Below the pieces are notes generated by a model, which saw only the letters and a program-made list of their open reading frames with translations, made no database searches and was not told the origin of the DNA. 21,372 nt of DNA, taken from positions 1 to 21,372 of the forward strand of contig JAZOAY010000151.1 in the NCBI GenBank assembly GCA_045595725.1, in the 5' to 3' direction. The position numbers and the translations under genes are program-made. Source of the stretch: SIG575 sp045595725. GTDB lineage: Bacteria; Bacillota; Clostridia; Oscillospirales; Acutalibacteraceae. Positions 6,071-14,732 of this stretch are shown piece by piece. How positions within the stretch are numbered: the stretch's first letter is position 1; each line of letters starts with the position of its first letter.

Positions 6071-8338
6071 ATGAAAAAAGTATTATCTCTTTTACTTGCA
6101 ATTGTTATTGCAACAGGATTTTCTGTTATCTCATTTGCAGAAGAAAATGAAACTCAATCACCGGTTATTATAGACACAGTCTATGAAACAGACGATGTTG
6201 TTATTGCCGACATCGTTGCAACCGAAACTCCTTACAATGCAGACAATACGGGCAAAACTGATTCAACTCAAGCCATTCAGAGTGCTATTGATGCTTGTGC
6301 CGCAAACGGCGGTGGTACAGTATGGCTTACTGAGGGCGAATACAGAGTTACAGGTAATATTTATATCCGCCAGTTTGTAACTTTGAGAGGTGAATATCAG
6401 GACCCTGACATCGGCAAAGATTACGGCACAATTATTATTGCAGATGTTGAGAGTCAGGACACAATGACTCCCGGACTTTTTACAGTAGGTGCAAGTGCAG
6501 GTGCAGTTGGTCTGACCATATGGTATCCTGAACAGGACATAAACAATGTAAAACCTTATCCGTATACATTTTATATTACCGGTAACGGTGATTACATGCT
6601 CCACACAATTAAGAACTGTACTCTCATAAATTCTTACAGAGGTATAGGTGCATGTTCACAGTGTGAAAATAATATTTATGAGTGTCACGAAATGCTAACA
6701 ATTGAAAACGTCAAAGGTACATGTTTGTACGAGGGACTTAATTCCCACAACTCTGCAGACGTAGATACCGTTAAAACCCTTTATTTTCTTAACAAATACT
6801 GGGCTGAAGCAGGAGAAAAATTCAATCCTCCCTCAAAAAACGAGATTGATGCATACACACGTCAACATGGTATCGGGCTTATCTTCGGAGACCTTGAATG
6901 GCCTCAGTTTGCAGATATCAAAATTTCCGATATGCTTGGCGGTATCTTATTCAAAAAAGGCATAAGATACTCATACAGCGGAGAATTCACCGATTTATAC
7001 ATAACCGACTGTACATACGGCTTTTATGCTCCCGAAGATGTTATTGTTCACCGCGGTGAATCTTGGGGAACCGGTATTCTGAACGGCAGAATTGAAGGCG
7101 AAGAATGTGCTGTTTTTGATCCGGGTAAACATGCCACTCTCCTCACAAATGTTGAAATTGAAGGTAAAATCGAGGGTAAAAACATCCGTCAGTACAAAAC
7201 TGACACAAGTTCATTCACTCCTGATTATAAGAAAACTTACAAAAAAGTTTCAAGTTATCTATATGTAGTTGAAGCTGACAAAACAGGTAAAACCGATGCC
7301 TCATCTGCAGTTCAGGCAAAATTGGATGAAGCTAAAAAGACAGGTGGTGTTGTTTACCTGCCCGGTGGACTTTACCGTTTTGATAACCACATAAAAATTC
7401 CTGCAGGAGTAGAACTGAGAGGTTCTTCCACCGTTGCAACACGTTGTCAGGGTGGTAACAGCAGCGGCACTCTGATTATTTCATATTACGGTTACAATAA
7501 AACAAGTGAACCGCTTATCACTCTTGACGGCGATAATTCAGGTCTTAACGGAATAAGAGTTGACTATGCTCTTAATGCACCCGTTGATAACAGCGGTAAA
7601 TACAGCCAGACCTCCCCTGTTGTTTACAGCAAGTCAGATAACATTTATATCACAAACTGTTTCTTCACTCTTGCAAGCTGCGGAATAAAACTTGAAAAAT
7701 CCGAAAACGCATTTATCAAAAAAGTTATAGGCTGTTGTTATGAAAGTATGTTTTCATTGACAGGCTGCAAGGATGTTTTCATAGAAGGATGTTTACAAAA
7801 CGGCAATACTCTTCCGAGAAACGGATATGCAAACTTTGATATTCCTGAACTTTCAGGCAGATTTACCGAAGACAAGCTTTTTGAATTTGTTTTCATCCCC
7901 ATTACAAGAATACATACAGACTATATTGTTCTTGATGCATGCAGCGGAGTTGAAATTTTCAATACATTTATTTACGGTGGAAAGACTTTCCTTAACTCAA
8001 AGGACAGCGAAGTCACTCTTACGAACGTAGGTCATGACGGTTCATCCCTGACAGAATATGCCTTTATTCTCTCAGGCGGAGAAGTAAATCTCCTAAACTC
8101 AATGCGTTCTACGGAAAACGGAAAACTCGGCTACAGATTCTACTCAATTGAAAACAAAACCAAGTTTAGGTCCTACAACAGTCAGGCGGTAGACCTGCTT
8201 TACAAAGAACACGTTGTTCTTGAAAACATCGGAAAAGATGAGCTTCTCGGGAATGAGAAATTATACAGTTTCTTACAGCCAATCTATAAATTCATTTCAT
8301 TTTTCGGAAAATGGCATACATATACAGAACAAAAATAA
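6071..8338 (+). CDS. Secreted double right-handed beta-helix (pectate-lyase-3-like) protein
   Basis: A 755-residue exported protein. Residues 1-23 are a signal peptide (MKKVLSLLLAIVIATGFSVI, cleavage expected after SFA). Two copies of a Pectate_lyase_3-type entry follow: GKTDSTQAIQSAIDACAANG at about 61-80, and GKTDASSAVQAKLDEAKKTG at about 405-425. Each leads into right-handed beta-helix rungs. Relatives include polysaccharide lyases, glycan hydrolases and phage tailspikes; no catalytic residues can be assigned here. It ends in an aromatic tail (LYSFLQPIYKFISFFGKW). I chose the ATG at 6071, with AGGGAGG 8 nt upstream, over an earlier in-frame ATG at 6011 that lacks a signal sequence and precedes the expected transcript start. 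The GH92 gene follows after 9 nt, so the two are one operon. Confidence 0.85.
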   Translation: MKKVLSLLLAIVIATGFSVISFAEENETQSPVIIDTVYETDDVVIADIVATETPYNADNTGKTDSTQAIQSAIDACAANGGGTVWLTEGEYRVTGNIYIRQFVTLRGEYQDPDIGKDYGTIIIADVESQDTMTPGLFTVGASAGAVGLTIWYPEQDINNVKPYPYTFYITGNGDYMLHTIKNCTLINSYRGIGACSQCENNIYECHEMLTIENVKGTCLYEGLNSHNSADVDTVKTLYFLNKYWAEAGEKFNPPSKNEIDAYTRQHGIGLIFGDLEWPQFADIKISDMLGGILFKKGIRYSYSGEFTDLYITDCTYGFYAPEDVIVHRGESWGTGILNGRIEGEECAVFDPGKHATLLTNVEIEGKIEGKNIRQYKTDTSSFTPDYKKTYKKVSSYLYVVEADKTGKTDASSAVQAKLDEAKKTGGVVYLPGGLYRFDNHIKIPAGVELRGSSTVATRCQGGNSSGTLIISYYGYNKTSEPLITLDGDNSGLNGIRVDYALNAPVDNSGKYSQTSPVVYSKSDNIYITNCFFTLASCGIKLEKSENAFIKKVIGCCYESMFSLTGCKDVFIEGCLQNGNTLPRNGYANFDIPELSGRFTEDKLFEFVFIPITRIHTDYIVLDACSGVEIFNTFIYGGKTFLNSKDSEVTLTNVGHDGSSLTEYAFILSGGEVNLLNSMRSTENGKLGYRFYSIENKTKFRSYNSQAVDLLYKEHVVLENIGKDELLGNEKLYSFLQPIYKFISFFGKWHTYTEQK

Positions 8339-8347
8339 GGTGATAAT

Positions 8348-10543
8348 ATGAACAAAGCAAAATATATAGATCCCACGATAGGCACAGTAGGCGAAGCAGA
8401 CGTAGGTCACGGTGGCGGAAAAACGCATCCCGGTGCATGTACGCCCGGTGGTATGGTCCAACTTTCTCCTGATACTGTCACCGGGGGTGACAACGGTACA
8501 GGCTACAACTACTGTCACAATACAATTGAAGGTTTCAGTTTTAATCACATGAGCGGTATCGGTTGGTACGGAGACCTGGGCAACTTACAGATTATGCCTG
8601 TTACAGGAAAAACCGACTTAAGAAGTGGCAGTAACGCTGAAGTTCCTTTCAAAAAAGGTAAAACAGGATGGAAAAGTCCATTCTCACATGAAAAAGAAAT
8701 TGCCCGTGCAGGTTATTATTCAGTTCATCTTGAAAGATATGGTATCAATGCCGAAATGACAGTATCTCCTCGTACAGGCATGCTCAGATTTACTTATCCT
8801 GAAAATTCCGACGCAAAAGTAATTTTCAATTTTTCAAGAAGAATAGGCGGTCACGCTGATTTTGAAAAAATCAAAATAACAGGTGATAGAAGTATTGAAG
8901 GTGAAATTATCTGCACACCGAAAGGCGGCGGTTTCGGCAGAGGTGGCGGAAATATTTCCTACAATCTTTATTTCTCCCTTGAAATGTCTGAAAAACCTGA
9001 AAAAATGCAATTCTTTTCAAACGAAAAATTTGCCGATGATAATATAACATCCTTTGAAAACGAAGACGCCGGACTTCTTTGCTCTTTCGGTGAACTCAGT
9101 AAATCGCTTGAAATAAGATGCGGTATTTCCTACGTTGACCTTGAGGGTGCCAGAAAAAATCTTGAAGCAGAATGTCCGACTTTTGACTTTGATAAAATGC
9201 AGAAAAATGCTTTCGACAGTTGGGACAATGCTTTCAGCAAAATCAACGTTGAGGGCACAGATGAAACTGACCTGAAAATTTTCTACACATGCCTTTATCA
9301 CGTTCTTCTTGACCCTCGCATTATGGCAGATGTTGACGGAAGATTTCCTTTAGACGGAAAAATTCTTCAGTCTGAACATTATACTCACCGCACATTGTTC
9401 AGCGGTTGGGACGTATACAGAAGCGAATTTCCTCTTCTGACCGTAATCGACCCTGAAATTGTCAACGACGAAGTTAATTCTCTTTTAAAAATTGCAGAAA
9501 CTAAAAATTCATCTTTACCTGCATGGGAACTTATGGGAATTGACGCAGGTTGCATGGTTGGTGATCCGGGACTTATTGTTCTTGCCGATGCATTTGTAAA
9601 AGGTATCAGAAATTATGATGCCCAAAAGGCTTATGAAATCGCAAAAGCCTCGGCGCTGTGCAAAAAAGAGCTTTTCGGAAAACCGTTTAATTCATTAAGA
9701 CCCGATTGTAAACAGTATCTCGAAAAAGCATTTGTACCGAAAAAAATCAGTGAAACCCTTGAATTTCTCCTTGCAGACTATACCCTTTCTCAGTTCGCAA
9801 AAGAGATAAACAATAATGAGGACTCAGAATATTTCCTTTCAAGAGCAATGAGATATCCTGAAAACTATAACAAAAGATTAGGTTTTCTTATTTCAAGAAG
9901 AAAGAACGGTTGGTTCTGCTTTGAAAGAGATATTTACGACGGCATCGGTACTGTTGAAAGTAATATCTTCCAGCAGACATGGTTTGTTCCCTACGATGTT
10001 AAAGGATTAAGTACGCTTTTCGGAGAAAAGCGTACGCTGAAACTTCTTGAAAGATTTTTTGAAGAAGCAGATTTCGGAAAACTCTGGAACGAAAGCTACA
10101 ACCATTCAAATGAACCTTGTCACAACATAACACATTATTTTTCAATCCTCGGACAACCCCACAGAACACAGTACTGGACAAGACGTGTTCAGAAAGAGGC
10201 TTACCGCACAGGTGCTTTCGGTTTCTGCGGTAACGAGGATGTAGGTCAGCTTTCTGCATGGTACGTTTTATCAGCGTTAGGCTTTGCGCAAGTATGTCCC
10301 GCTGACCCGAAATATTACCTGAACACTCCTCTTTTCCGTACTTGCGAAATCGCTCTTGACAAGAAATATCATTCATGCTCTGTTTCAGAAATTTTCTCAG
10401 TAGAATGTGATAACGACCCCATTCAATTCCCCTACATAAAAGAAATAAAACTCAACGGAGTAAACCTTGACAGAAATTATCTTACCTTTGAGGAAATCAC
10501 ATCAGGCGGTACACTTAAAATATCACTTGCAAAAGAAGCATAA
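8348..10543 (+). CDS. GH92-family alpha-mannosidase-like glycoside hydrolase
   Basis: A 731-residue protein, normal length for the GH92 core. Family features are the N-terminal YIDPTIGT, PGACTPGGMVQLSPD (about 28-42), GYNYCHNTIEGFSFNHMSG, LYHVLLDPRIMAD, NEPCHNITHYF (about 588, carrying the Glu that is the catalytic acid in characterised GH92 enzymes) and GNEDVGQLSAWYVLSALGF (about 628-646, the region of the general-base acidic residues). GH92 enzymes are Ca2+-dependent, inverting exo-alpha-mannosidases (alpha-1,2, -1,3, -1,4, -1,6 and mannose-1-phosphate activities are known). No signal peptide is visible, unlike many exported GH92s, so it should be cytosolic and act on imported oligosaccharides. 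RBS AAGGTGAT. A terminator follows directly. Linkage specificity cannot be read from sequence. Confidence 0.9.
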   Translation: MNKAKYIDPTIGTVGEADVGHGGGKTHPGACTPGGMVQLSPDTVTGGDNGTGYNYCHNTIEGFSFNHMSGIGWYGDLGNLQIMPVTGKTDLRSGSNAEVPFKKGKTGWKSPFSHEKEIARAGYYSVHLERYGINAEMTVSPRTGMLRFTYPENSDAKVIFNFSRRIGGHADFEKIKITGDRSIEGEIICTPKGGGFGRGGGNISYNLYFSLEMSEKPEKMQFFSNEKFADDNITSFENEDAGLLCSFGELSKSLEIRCGISYVDLEGARKNLEAECPTFDFDKMQKNAFDSWDNAFSKINVEGTDETDLKIFYTCLYHVLLDPRIMADVDGRFPLDGKILQSEHYTHRTLFSGWDVYRSEFPLLTVIDPEIVNDEVNSLLKIAETKNSSLPAWELMGIDAGCMVGDPGLIVLADAFVKGIRNYDAQKAYEIAKASALCKKELFGKPFNSLRPDCKQYLEKAFVPKKISETLEFLLADYTLSQFAKEINNNEDSEYFLSRAMRYPENYNKRLGFLISRRKNGWFCFERDIYDGIGTVESNIFQQTWFVPYDVKGLSTLFGEKRTLKLLERFFEEADFGKLWNESYNHSNEPCHNITHYFSILGQPHRTQYWTRRVQKEAYRTGAFGFCGNEDVGQLSAWYVLSALGFAQVCPADPKYYLNTPLFRTCEIALDKKYHSCSVSEIFSVECDNDPIQFPYIKEIKLNGVNLDRNYLTFEEITSGGTLKISLAKEA

Positions 10544-10550
10544 ATTTATG

Positions 10551-10570
10551 AACCACTCTTCGGAGTGGTT
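10551..10570 (+). terminator. Intrinsic terminator after the GH92 gene
   Basis: Perfect 8-bp stem AACCACTC/GAGTGGTT closed by a C(UUCG)G tetraloop, followed by TATTTTTGCTATTTTTTG. It separates the beta-helix/GH92 unit from the next promoter. Confidence 0.85.
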
Positions 10571-10604
10571 TATTTTTGCTATTTTTTGTTTATTTTAAAT
10601 AAAA

Positions 10605-10646
10605 TTTTTGTTTCTTCTTTACAAACAAAAACAACTGATATATAAT
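10605..10646 (+). promoter_or_regulatory. Sigma-A promoter with overlapping inverted repeat, upstream of the 36-aa peptide gene
   Basis: TTTACA (10618-10623), a 17-nt spacer and a perfect TATAAT (10641-10646). A 9-bp inverted repeat, TTTTTGTTT (10605-10613) and AAACAAAAA (10623-10631), straddles the -35 box and could be an operator, though the A+T richness makes a chance origin possible. Confidence 0.72.
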
Positions 10647-10689
10647 ATTTTCATAGCAATACCCCATTAAAACACAAAGGAGAGTTTTT

Positions 10690-10800
10690 ATGGACTTCAA
10701 CGGATTTTTCAGAGATTTTTTTGCAGAGATAAGTTTCTTTCTCTATGACCTGACGGTTAAGATCACAGAATTTCTGATGAGCATAGGTATAGGAGGCTGA
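10690..10800 (+). CDS. 36-aa aromatic amphipathic peptide, unrecognised
   Basis: An unrecognised small protein, MDFNGFFRDFFAEISFFLYD followed by LTVKITEFLMSIGIGG. Evidence that it is translated: it is the first frame after a strong promoter, AAAGGAG lies 7 nt before the ATG, and its last codons contain the AGGAGG that serves as the ribosome binding site of the next gene, which starts 7 nt after its TGA. Eight Phe residues and regularly spaced charges suggest an amphipathic helix lying on a membrane; it has no signal peptide. Its composition resembles the C-terminal tails of the four exported proteins in the locus, so it may be a free-standing version of, or partner for, that tail. Its function is unknown; a leader peptide controlling the downstream gene is an alternative. 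Confidence 0.7.
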   Translation: MDFNGFFRDFFAEISFFLYDLTVKITEFLMSIGIGG

Positions 10801-10806
10801 TGAATT

Positions 10807-12231
10807 ATGAAATTCAAAAAAACCATTTCACTCATCCTCTCAGCAGTTATGTCTTTGAGTATTTTTACAGTCGGTGCCTCCGCATCATCTCCCACAAAGA
10901 AAAATGTTGAGTTTATTCCGGGAGATGTTCAGGGCAAAAAGAATTATACTATTGAAAACCCGTACAAAGATGTAAAATGGGGTGAATGGAGAGCTTACAA
11001 AGCATCTCTCCACAGCCATACAAATGCATCCGATGCCGTTCCAACAATTGCAGAAAGTGTTGAAAAGCACTATGAGCTTGGTTTCGATATTCTTGCAATT
11101 TCAGACCACGCAGTTATCGGTGTGCCATGGAATGAAATTCCCACAACGGTTCCTCTTTATCGTCTTTTCAAATTTGGTAATACGAAAATGGGGGAAGTTG
11201 ATGTTCTTACAGATGAAAGACGTGAAGAAATCATGTCAGGAGTTGGCAGAACAAACGAGGACGGAACCCCCCAGCCCATGCTTGAGGTTACAGGTTCTGC
11301 AGAGCTTAACGGTGCAACTCCCATAAACGACTGCCATATCAACTGTTTTTTCATGGAAAAAGGCAAGGAATACGGTCAGGCAAGAATGGGCGTTTACGGA
11401 GACTATGAAACAGTTGCTAAGAAAGTAGGAGAAGCAGGCGGTATAACATTCCTTGACCATGTGGGCGAATATTTAGGGTCTGAAGATGACATTACAAGGG
11501 CATCTCATCCCTACTACGCAAACAAATTTGCAAATATTTTCCTTGACAATCCCTCATGTGTAGGCATGGACGTAAACAGCGGTGTAAACAACCATACAAT
11601 TTACGACTACATAACATGGGACAGCGTTCTTAAAATGACAATTCCCTACGGCAGAAATGTTTTTGCTTTTACGTTCTCTGACGGTCACCACATTGACCAG
11701 TACAACCGAAACTATACGTACATGCTCATGCCTGAGCTGACAACAGACGCTCTGAGAACAAGCATGGAAACAGGTGCTTTCTTTGCCGCTTCTCATTATG
11801 CAAGAGCAGACCTTGGAGAAGAATTCAACGGTGAAGAATTTGAAACACCTTTCGTTTCAATTGTTGACGTAAATCAAGACTCAGACACAATTTCTTTCGA
11901 TGCCAATAACTACAACTGTGTACGCTGGTATTCAGACGGAGAGATTATTGCAGAGGGAGAAAACCTCACTTCACTTGATTTGAACAAATACGAAGACAAA
12001 ATCGGATGCTATGTCCGTTTCACACTTACGGGTGATGGCGGAATTCTCTATTCTCAGGCTTTCCCCGTAACTGCAGAGGGCGAAGAAATCGAAAAACCGC
12101 TTATTGTCCCCACTTATGATGTTCCCAAATTCCTCAGATGCCTCGCCGATACAATGAATGTCCTCCTCGGCTGGACACCAATTATGGCTGCTATCAGATA
12201 TTTCCTTTGGGGTACATATTGGTGGTACTGA
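10807..12231 (+). CDS. Secreted PHP-domain metal-dependent phosphoesterase-like protein
   Basis: A 474-residue exported protein. The signal peptide is residues 1-26 (MKFKKTISLILSAVMSLSIF, cleavage expected near GASA). A PHP domain follows, with metal-ligand motifs SLHSHTNASD (H69, H71, D76), ISDH (D100, H101), FLDHVGE (H218) and FSDGHH (about 291-295). PHP domains hydrolyse phosphoesters with two or three metals; exported single-domain versions have unknown substrates. Residues about 350-425 look like a beta-sandwich add-on. The protein ends in a very aromatic tail, MAAIRYFLWGTYWWY. Its RBS AGGAGG (10791-10796) lies within the end of the preceding 36-aa gene, so the two are co-translated. A hairpin, not a clear terminator, separates it from the next gene. 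Confidence 0.85.
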   Translation: MKFKKTISLILSAVMSLSIFTVGASASSPTKKNVEFIPGDVQGKKNYTIENPYKDVKWGEWRAYKASLHSHTNASDAVPTIAESVEKHYELGFDILAISDHAVIGVPWNEIPTTVPLYRLFKFGNTKMGEVDVLTDERREEIMSGVGRTNEDGTPQPMLEVTGSAELNGATPINDCHINCFFMEKGKEYGQARMGVYGDYETVAKKVGEAGGITFLDHVGEYLGSEDDITRASHPYYANKFANIFLDNPSCVGMDVNSGVNNHTIYDYITWDSVLKMTIPYGRNVFAFTFSDGHHIDQYNRNYTYMLMPELTTDALRTSMETGAFFAASHYARADLGEEFNGEEFETPFVSIVDVNQDSDTISFDANNYNCVRWYSDGEIIAEGENLTSLDLNKYEDKIGCYVRFTLTGDGGILYSQAFPVTAEGEEIEKPLIVPTYDVPKFLRCLADTMNVLLGWTPIMAAIRYFLWGTYWWY

Positions 12232-12266
12232 TTGAGGTAATAGGTAAGAAGTAAAATTAAAGAAGT

Positions 12267-12290
12267 AACTGCCGTCAAAAGACGGCAGTT
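12267..12290 (+). promoter_or_regulatory. Intercistronic hairpin between the PHP and beta-propeller genes
   Basis: Perfect 10-bp stem AACTGCCGTC/GACGGCAGTT with an AAAA loop. No T-run follows on the plus strand, so it is a poor terminator there. It sits 10 nt before the GAGG ribosome binding site of the next gene and may mark an mRNA processing or stabilising site. A TATAAT at 12295-12300 has no matching -35. Confidence 0.5.
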
Positions 12291-12310
12291 AGACTATAAT
12301 GAGGTATTTT

Positions 12311-13270
12311 ATGAATAATACTAAAACACAACAGCTCCTTGATGCCGAATTCAGAGTAAGCGAAGAAAGTCCCATAATAAAACCCTTTGACGGTTCATTT
12401 ATTGTGGCTGACCCTACGTTACTCACGCCTGAAAACAGTCACGATAAAAAATGGCATCTCTTTTTCCATACAAATCTCGGTGTTTATCACACCACAAGTG
12501 ATGACGGCATAAATTTCGGTAAAAAACAGAAAATTCTCAAGAGAGCGATGCGACCGAACATCAATTATGTTGACGGTACATATTATCTTTTTTACGAAAG
12601 AACACGTTCACTTCCGGCAAATGCTTTGAACGTGGTAAATATTCTTAAATGGAAATCAGAAATTTATGTTACAGAAAGCCGTGACCTTATTCATTGGTCA
12701 CAGCCCGAATTAGTTCTCGCAAACACAAAGGACTTTGAAAAAAGCGAAAGAGGAACTGCGCTTTCAAACCCGTTTCTTTTGCAGGAAGATAATTTATTTC
12801 GTCTTTACTATTCCTGCGGAATGACTTACATAGATGACTGCGGATTCTGTGAACCTACTCATATAAATTATGCAGGAAGCATAAACATCACAAACGGCTA
12901 TGTATCAGCAGAAAAGCCATTGATTTCCCCTGACAAAGAAAATCCTTTTCTGAACCTTTGCAGCGGATGTCTTAAGGTTTACAAGTTAAGTGACGGTTAC
13001 ATAGGAATACAAAACGGCATTTACGAAAGAGACAAAAAAAGCCACTCTGCAATATTGCTGATGACTTCTCCTGACGGACTTAATTTCACTTACAGAAAAA
13101 CTCTTGTTGAACCTCATGTTGTACACGGAAAAGACTGGATGAAACAGTTTGTCTATGCAAGTCATCTGGTCAGACACGGAAATACTCTGCGACTGTATTT
13201 CAACGCAAGAGACATTGCAAACCCGCTTCTCGGTAGAGAATGTATAGGTTTTGCAGAAGCATCTTTATAA
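12311..13270 (+). CDS. Five-bladed beta-propeller glycosidase-like protein (GH43/GH32-like)
   Basis: A 319-residue protein without signal peptide, so probably cytosolic. Repeated blade-like units suggest the five-bladed propeller shared by GH32, GH43, GH62, GH68 and GH130: VADPTLLTP with WHLFFHT, RPNINYVDGTYYLFYERTRS, LSNPFLLQEDNLFRLYYSCG and SPDGLNFTYRKTL. The Asp of VADP could be the first catalytic acid by analogy with GH43, but I cannot place the family or the other residues with confidence, and the EDPR signature expected of GH130 is absent. I chose the ATG at 12311 because GAGG at 12301-12304 is correctly spaced; the ATG at 12299 overlaps that site. It is the last gene of the plus-strand group and ends at a shared terminator. 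It may process the same sugar as GH92. Confidence 0.72.
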   Translation: MNNTKTQQLLDAEFRVSEESPIIKPFDGSFIVADPTLLTPENSHDKKWHLFFHTNLGVYHTTSDDGINFGKKQKILKRAMRPNINYVDGTYYLFYERTRSLPANALNVVNILKWKSEIYVTESRDLIHWSQPELVLANTKDFEKSERGTALSNPFLLQEDNLFRLYYSCGMTYIDDCGFCEPTHINYAGSINITNGYVSAEKPLISPDKENPFLNLCSGCLKVYKLSDGYIGIQNGIYERDKKSHSAILLMTSPDGLNFTYRKTLVEPHVVHGKDWMKQFVYASHLVRHGNTLRLYFNARDIANPLLGRECIGFAEASL

Positions 13271-13274
13271 AAAC

Positions 13275-13301
13275 TGCCCTTGAAAAATAATTTCAAGGGC
13301 A
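13275..13301. terminator. Bidirectional terminator between convergent operons
   Basis: Perfect 11-bp stem TGCCCTTGAAA/TTTCAAGGGCA with loop AATAA. The plus strand continues TCACTTTTTCCTTTT and the minus strand GTTTTTAT, so it can end both converging units. Confidence 0.9.
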
Positions 13302-13314
13302 TCACTTTTTCCTT

Positions 13315-14721
13315 TTATTTAAAGAGTCTGTCAAACTTCAGATGGATTATATTATAAAACATTTCATAAATTACATAATATTCACCCATAAGAGGTTTGA
13401 GAATTGCACCGAGGTAACCTTCTGTCATAGGTTCTTCTTTGAAGGGTTCTGTTTTTGTGATAGCGAATGTATCTATTGTTTCACCTGTAACCTTATCAAC
13501 AGTTATAATTTCCATTAAACCGTCTTTTGTGACTTCGATTGTTGTGTAACAGTCATTTCCAGTAATAACAGTTTTGCCGAGCCAATAATAATCGTAGTCT
13601 TCGTCAGGAATTCTTGTGTTACCTGACGCAGCAGTCTGAGTGAAATAAATAACACCCTCAGGGTCTGTCACTTTACCCTCATCATAACCTTCATTTTCGA
13701 CCACCTGATGACCTTTCATGAAATATGAACGTCCGTAAACATGGTCATGACCTGTAAGAACAACGTCAAAATCGTAGCTGTCAAACACAGGTGCAAGCGC
13801 TCTCTGCATTGCAACTGCATCATCCTGAATCGCGTGATGCTCAGTTCCGTAAATATCGTGATGCATTACCGCCATACGCCATTTTGCATCAGGATTTTCT
13901 TTAACTGCTTTCTTTACAAGCCAATAGTTATCAAGAAAATTTATCTTGTTTGAGTTTATAAAAACAAACAGAACATCACCGTAAGTAAAATAATATCCGT
14001 TGCCGTAAACTGTTGGTGCAAGGCCAAGAAATACATTAGGGTTATTGAAATAGTACTTGTAGGTTGTACCTTTTTTATCGTGATTTCCCTGAGTTGCAGC
14101 CATAGGATATGAACGAAGATATTCCGGCGCTAAAAATGCCGTCCATTCATTTGTATACTGACCGCAATGAGTAACGTCGCCTGCATTCACAATAAAACTG
14201 ATATCATCATTTGCATTGCATGCTGCTTCAAGTGTTCGGTTCCAGTTGAAAGAATCATTCACAAGGTCGTGGTCGTGCTTAGGCTGTGCATCACTTATGT
14301 ACAGAAACTTATAACTGTCAAATGAATGAGTTTCAAAGGTTTCAACTTCACTCTCTTTGCCATCTGCAACGCAAGTGTAATAGTAGGTTGTGTTTTCTTC
14401 AAGACCTGTAACAGTTACATCGTTCACCCTTTGGTCAACAATCTCAGAAAAACTGCTTTTTCCTGTAAATTCTTTATAATCTGACATGTCTGCATTTTTG
14501 CTCAGGCGAACAACAGGTTTATCGTTACCGTTACAAATTGAATGCCAACAGAAATTAAGTTCTGTCTCATTTTTACCGGGGGTCATTGTAAGTGCTGTGT
14601 TGTCACAGGTTTTATAGTACTCTGACCAATCTTCATAAGATATCTCTTCTGCACTTGCAACAACTGAAAATGCAGAAAGCACAAAAACAACTGAAAGTAT
14701 TACACATAATATTTTTTTCAT
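13315..14721 (-). CDS. Secreted purple-acid-phosphatase-like metallophosphoesterase
   Basis: A 468-residue exported protein. The signal peptide is residues 1-24 (MKKILCVILSVVFVLSAFSV, cleavage after VASA). A fibronectin-III-like domain (about 40-132) precedes a calcineurin-like phosphoesterase domain. All metal-ligand motifs are present: ISDAQ (D144), GDVTH (D182), GNHD (N213, H214), MHHD (H287 or H288) and GHDHVYGRS (H325, H327). The fibronectin-III-plus-GHxHxYxR layout is that of purple acid phosphatases, which hydrolyse phosphomonoesters with a two-metal centre. It ends in an aromatic, basic tail (YEMFYNIIHLKFDRLFK). Its RBS TGAGG overlaps the stop of the upstream beta-helix gene (11-nt gap), so it is the third gene of the deacetylase operon. 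Its substrate is unknown. Confidence 0.9.
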   Translation of the reverse strand: MKKILCVILSVVFVLSAFSVVASAEEISYEDWSEYYKTCDNTALTMTPGKNETELNFCWHSICNGNDKPVVRLSKNADMSDYKEFTGKSSFSEIVDQRVNDVTVTGLEENTTYYYTCVADGKESEVETFETHSFDSYKFLYISDAQPKHDHDLVNDSFNWNRTLEAACNANDDISFIVNAGDVTHCGQYTNEWTAFLAPEYLRSYPMAATQGNHDKKGTTYKYYFNNPNVFLGLAPTVYGNGYYFTYGDVLFVFINSNKINFLDNYWLVKKAVKENPDAKWRMAVMHHDIYGTEHHAIQDDAVAMQRALAPVFDSYDFDVVLTGHDHVYGRSYFMKGHQVVENEGYDEGKVTDPEGVIYFTQTAASGNTRIPDEDYDYYWLGKTVITGNDCYTTIEVTKDGLMEIITVDKVTGETIDTFAITKTEPFKEEPMTEGYLGAILKPLMGEYYVIYEMFYNIIHLKFDRLFK

Positions 14722-14732
14722 TTCATTTTACC

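Noticed and set aside
10605..10631. Inverted repeat at the peptide promoter as a proven operator
   Set aside because: Only T/A-rich symbols with one G/C pair, so chance is likely; kept only as a note within the promoter entry.
12295..12300. TATAAT as a promoter for the propeller gene
   Set aside because: No -35-like hexamer at 16-18 bp; that position falls within the hairpin stem (CCGTCA).
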